A stretch of DNA of 10,025 nucleotides from Ruminococcaceae bacterium UBA7135 (lineage in GTDB: Bacteria > Bacillota > Clostridia > Oscillospirales > Ruminococcaceae), in contig DKXD01000039.1 in NCBI GenBank assembly GCA_002492075.1, positions 1-10,025 of the forward strand, read 5' to 3'. Position 1 is the stretch's first letter, and every line of letters begins with the position of its first letter. Position numbers and translations under genes: made by a program. Shown piece after piece: positions 7,881-10,025 of the stretch. Under the pieces are notes generated by a model. The model did no database searches, was not told the DNA's origin, and saw nothing but the letters and a program-made list of their open reading frames with translations.

Positions 7881-9302
7881 TTACTGGGGATTATTGACTG
7901 TTCCGATAAACAACGGCTGCTGAGTATCGCTTGTCACAGCGAAAATAAACGGTCGGTCAAGGATAAAATCCATTTCATCCTCAGGCGGCAATGCAGCTGT
8001 GTCAGAAATCATTTCTGTAAACGCCGCTGCCGTGCAGCCCTCCTCGTCAATAACGACCCGCGCCGTGTGATTTGCTTCGCTTACGAATACAGCGCTGTCC
8101 GTAAGCGGCGAAAAATCCGCCTTTTCAATGTCGAAAACATCCGAAACGCCGAGTTTTTTCAGCCCATCCGAAAGTCCGATCTGCGAGGAAATATCAAATT
8201 TGGGCACGGAGTAATGGATTTTCAGCGCCTTGCTGTTTTTCCACTCGGCAGTATTGCACATCATTTTGATATACTCGCCGGAGCTCAAAACATCGTCTAT
8301 CGTTTTGTCCTCATCGGGCAGAATAAACCACATTTCCCCGCCCTCTTTGAAATCCAAAAATATTGCGCCGAAATCTTCTCCCGCATAGAACGTTCCGCAG
8401 GTATTTGTATCGTTCATAAATTCGGTTTGAATATCGCCGTTCGGCGCGTGAAATGTTTTGGCGTCGTTATTGTTTTTGTTAAATTGATTATCCCATTTGG
8501 CGCGGAAATACACCGTTGAATACAGCGCCATAATCGTTCCTGGGTCAAGGTTGACATTTTTTACGTAGTCGCTCAAAAGTCCGTCTGTCTGCTGATTTAA
8601 CCACGTCTGAACGGCATCTGTCATTTCGGGGGAGCTTAAATCTCCGCAATAAGACGAGGCATAATAATTTTTCGCAAGCACGTCAAGCGGCAGCTGTTTA
8701 GTTTTTACGTCCTCATTCAGCCAAATCGAATTTGCGAGAATTGACGTAACCGCCCCGTCATTGCAGTAATTCGCGAGCCACATATTTTTTGCGTCCTCGC
8801 GCAGTTCGTCGATATTATCCGCCCCCAGCAAATCGAGGAGCTGCTTGCGGCTCTCTCCGTCAGTCGTCTCGCCGAGCATTGCAAGCTCCATATAAATATT
8901 CACGGGAGAGTAGGCGCGGTTTTCCTCACCTGAGAGGAATTCCTCGGCGGTTTTTTTGTAGAAGTCGTTCACATCGCTGTCAATCAGCTTTCCGCTATCC
9001 CAACGCGCGCGTCTTTCCGCAATCCACTTGTCGTTGTTAATGTTATGCATACCCGAATATTTTGTCGCTTTCGGATAAACCGCCTCGGCAAGCGCTTTTG
9101 CTGAAATTCCGCGCGGAACAAGCGCGATTATTCCGATAACAGCAGCCAAGCAAGCCGCCGTTACGGCAGTGATTTTCAGCGGAAATTTTATCGCTTTTCT
9201 CGGTTTTTTTGATGCTTTGGCGGTTCTCCTGCGGTCGGCTTTTTCTATGATTTCTTCGCTGAGATTTCCGATTGCTTCGCTTAATTTTTCCGATTTATTC
9301 AT
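7881..9302 (-). CDS. Membrane-anchored serpin with anti-sigma-like N-terminus
   Basis: This 473-residue protein is a serpin, a suicide inhibitor of proteases. Residues 1-40 are a charged cytoplasmic segment (SEKLSEAIGNLSEEIIEKA, then RRR and KKPRK). One transmembrane helix follows at about 43-63, and by the positive-inside rule the rest is outside the cell. Residues about 110-472 are the serpin fold: AYSPVNIYMELAML (130-143), LANSIWLN (189-196), VYFRAKWDNQF (264-274), SVPKFDIS (365-372), LKKLGVSDVF (381-390) and the ending FIGTVNNP. The hinge is EEGCTAAAFT (420-429), close to the inhibitory consensus but with Cys at P14 and Phe at P9. Counting from the hinge gives P1-P1' Ala436-Ala437, which hints at elastase-like targets (inference). 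GAGGGG lies 8 bases before ATG, and the start overlaps the sigma stop. Serpin identity is firm; inhibitory activity is inferred. Confidence 0.92.
   Translation of the reverse strand: MNKSEKLSEAIGNLSEEIIEKADRRRTAKASKKPRKAIKFPLKITAVTAACLAAVIGIIALVPRGISAKALAEAVYPKATKYSGMHNINNDKWIAERRARWDSGKLIDSDVNDFYKKTAEEFLSGEENRAYSPVNIYMELAMLGETTDGESRKQLLDLLGADNIDELREDAKNMWLANYCNDGAVTSILANSIWLNEDVKTKQLPLDVLAKNYYASSYCGDLSSPEMTDAVQTWLNQQTDGLLSDYVKNVNLDPGTIMALYSTVYFRAKWDNQFNKNNNDAKTFHAPNGDIQTEFMNDTNTCGTFYAGEDFGAIFLDFKEGGEMWFILPDEDKTIDDVLSSGEYIKMMCNTAEWKNSKALKIHYSVPKFDISSQIGLSDGLKKLGVSDVFDIEKADFSPLTDSAVFVSEANHTARVVIDEEGCTAAAFTEMISDTAALPPEDEMDFILDRPFIFAVTSDTQQPLFIGTVNNPQ
7980..8045 (-). other. Reactive-centre loop coding segment of the serpin
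   Basis: Codes for serpin residues 420-441: hinge EEGCTAAAFT, then EMISDTAALPP and E. Gly422 is taken as P15, which places the predicted cleaved bond between Ala436 and Ala437 (bases 7992-7997). The hinge has the small residues needed for loop insertion except Phe428 at P9. Confidence 0.65.
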
Positions 9303-9859
9303 AATACATACCCCTCGCTTTCAAGATATTTTTTAAGTGTCGCTCTTGTGCTGAACAGCGTGTTCTTGACCTTTGATACATTTACGCCGAAATATTTCGC
9401 TATTTCTTTCAAGCTGTCGCAGAAATAATACCGACAGACAAATATGTCCCGCTCATCATCACGGCAGCGGTATAGAAATTTCTCAATCAGTTCAACCAGC
9501 ATAGACGCGTCAGCCGCCTGTTGTGTGCTGTCACCCGAGCCCGTACATTCGGCAAGCTCCTCGAGCGACAAATCGTATTCCGTATCGCCGCGTTTACGGC
9601 TTGTCTTTTTTCGCAGACGGTCGATTGATAATTCACGAGTGATTTTGCCGAGATAAGCTTTAAGCACGGCGGGAATATTCGGAGGAATTGTATTCCGCGC
9701 CTTAAGATACGTGTCGTTGACGCACTCTTCACTGTCTTCACGGTTGCCGAGAATGTTGAGCGCGATTGTTGTAAGGTAGTTTGAATACTTCTTTTCCGTC
9801 TGCCTGATTGCATTTTCGTCGCGGCTCTGATACAATGCTATTATTTCCTTGTCGTCCAA
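9299..9859 (-). CDS. ECF-type sigma-70 family RNA polymerase sigma factor
   Basis: This 186-residue protein is a short alternative sigma factor. Residues about 16-85 are the sigma-2 region, which binds the -10 element and core polymerase: NYLTTIALNILGNREDSEE, VNDTYLKARNTIPP, and AYLGKITRELSIDRLRKK. A charged linker (about 86-118) precedes sigma-4 (about 125-180), with DIFVCRYYFCDSLKEIAKYF and a recognition helix in NVSKVKNTLFSTRATLKKYL. Relatives usually have Trp-Lys-Ala-Trp where this has Tyr-Leu-Lys-Ala-Arg, a mild oddity. TTG at 9859 is chosen because AAAGGAGG (9871-9878) precedes it and because relatives begin at DDKEIIALY. An in-frame ATG at 9889 would place that site inside the gene and has no site of its own. 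It overlaps the serpin start by 4 bases, so the two are co-translated, and it probably controls genes including its own operon (inference). Confidence 0.9.
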   Translation of the reverse strand: MDDKEIIALYQSRDENAIRQTEKKYSNYLTTIALNILGNREDSEECVNDTYLKARNTIPPNIPAVLKAYLGKITRELSIDRLRKKTSRKRGDTEYDLSLEELAECTGSGDSTQQAADASMLVELIEKFLYRCRDDERDIFVCRYYFCDSLKEIAKYFGVNVSKVKNTLFSTRATLKKYLESEGYVL

Positions 9860-9870
9860 AATTCGGTGTT

Positions 9871-9878
9871 CCTCCTTT
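9871..9878 (-). promoter_or_regulatory. Ribosome binding site that decides the sigma factor start
   Basis: AAAGGAGG on the - strand lies 11 bases before TTG 9859, slightly longer than usual spacing. It supports TTG 9859 over ATG 9889, since the latter has only an AT-rich leader with no purine-rich site. Confidence 0.65.
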
Positions 9879-9936
9879 CTGCCTTTCATAACTATATCCG
9901 TAAAAATCGAGGAGTTGGTTTAACGTTTCTTGAAAT

Positions 9937-9965
9937 ATTTTATTACATATTTGCGAATTAGTCAA
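9937..9965 (-). promoter_or_regulatory. Sigma-A type promoter of the sigma-serpin operon
   Basis: On the - strand TTGACT (9965-9960) and TAAAAT (9942-9937) are separated by exactly 17 bases, close to the housekeeping consensus. Transcription would start near 9930, giving a leader of about 70 bases before TTG 9859. The upstream stretch to the window end is AT-rich, which fits an UP-like region. An AAC-containing motif (TGTAACATTT) just upstream could be a second, ECF-type -35 element, but no matching -10 was identified. Confidence 0.6.
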
Positions 9966-10025
9966 ATGTTACAAAATATACTATATGCAATTATGGTTTT
10001 ATCATAAAATTGGCCAAAATATAGA

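Noticed and set aside
7869..8519. Long + strand open frame (216 codons) opposite the serpin gene
   Set aside because: It lies antisense to a clear serpin, shows no recognisable domain and has a composition (many Cys, Arg, Phe) typical of a complementary-strand shadow.
9153..9302. Serpin N-terminus as a lipoprotein signal peptide (Cys at residue 51)
   Set aside because: The residues before the Cys (Val-Thr-Ala-Ala) lack the hydrophobic residue at position -3 of a lipobox, the charged leader of about 40 residues is too long, and the hydrophobic stretch continues past the Cys.
10010..10017. Palindrome TTGGCCAA near the window end as a regulator site
   Set aside because: A single 8-base palindrome in AT-rich DNA is expected by chance and lies more than 40 bases upstream of the -35 element.

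Overview
The window joins the end of a tailed-phage (siphovirus-type) late operon on the + strand to a two-gene bacterial operon on the - strand. Gene content suggests a gut-type Clostridia (Firmicutes, Ruminococcaceae/Oscillospiraceae-like). Ribosome binding sites are strong (AGGAGG type). The tail proteins resemble those of Clostridia prophages. The sigma factor is of the short Firmicutes ECF kind starting LDDKEIIALY, and bacterial serpins are known from such commensals. The species cannot be named from this window alone.

Positions 1-7361 are a compact prophage tail module in the order expected for a siphovirus: tape measure protein (N-terminus cut by the window edge), distal tail protein, a ReqiPepy6 Gp37-like baseplate/tail-tip protein, a long coiled-coil tail fibre, and a conserved small protein of unknown role. 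Spacings are short, one junction overlaps (ATGA), and each gene has a good Shine-Dalgarno site. Base composition drops sharply in the C-terminal part of the fibre and, less strongly, at the C-terminus of the baseplate protein, as expected for exchanged host-recognition modules. No holin or endolysin follows.

Positions 7362-7860 are a transition zone. A hairpin closes the phage operon. Next come the 3' remains of an XRE-type repressor, which lacks the start of its DNA-binding domain and seems to be frameshifted near its end. A strong terminator reading on the - strand follows. This looks like the decayed edge of a prophage.

Positions 7881-9859 (- strand) hold the most interesting unit: an ECF sigma factor translationally coupled (4-base ATGA overlap) to a membrane-anchored serpin. 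The serpin has a short cytoplasmic N-terminal segment of the kind found next to such sigma factors, one transmembrane helix and a full extracellular serpin domain with a recognisable reactive-centre loop. A consensus sigma-A promoter lies upstream. I infer a possible protease-sensing sigma/anti-sigma pair in which the serpin is both bait and sensor. The simpler reading is a sigma factor that controls a surface protease inhibitor.
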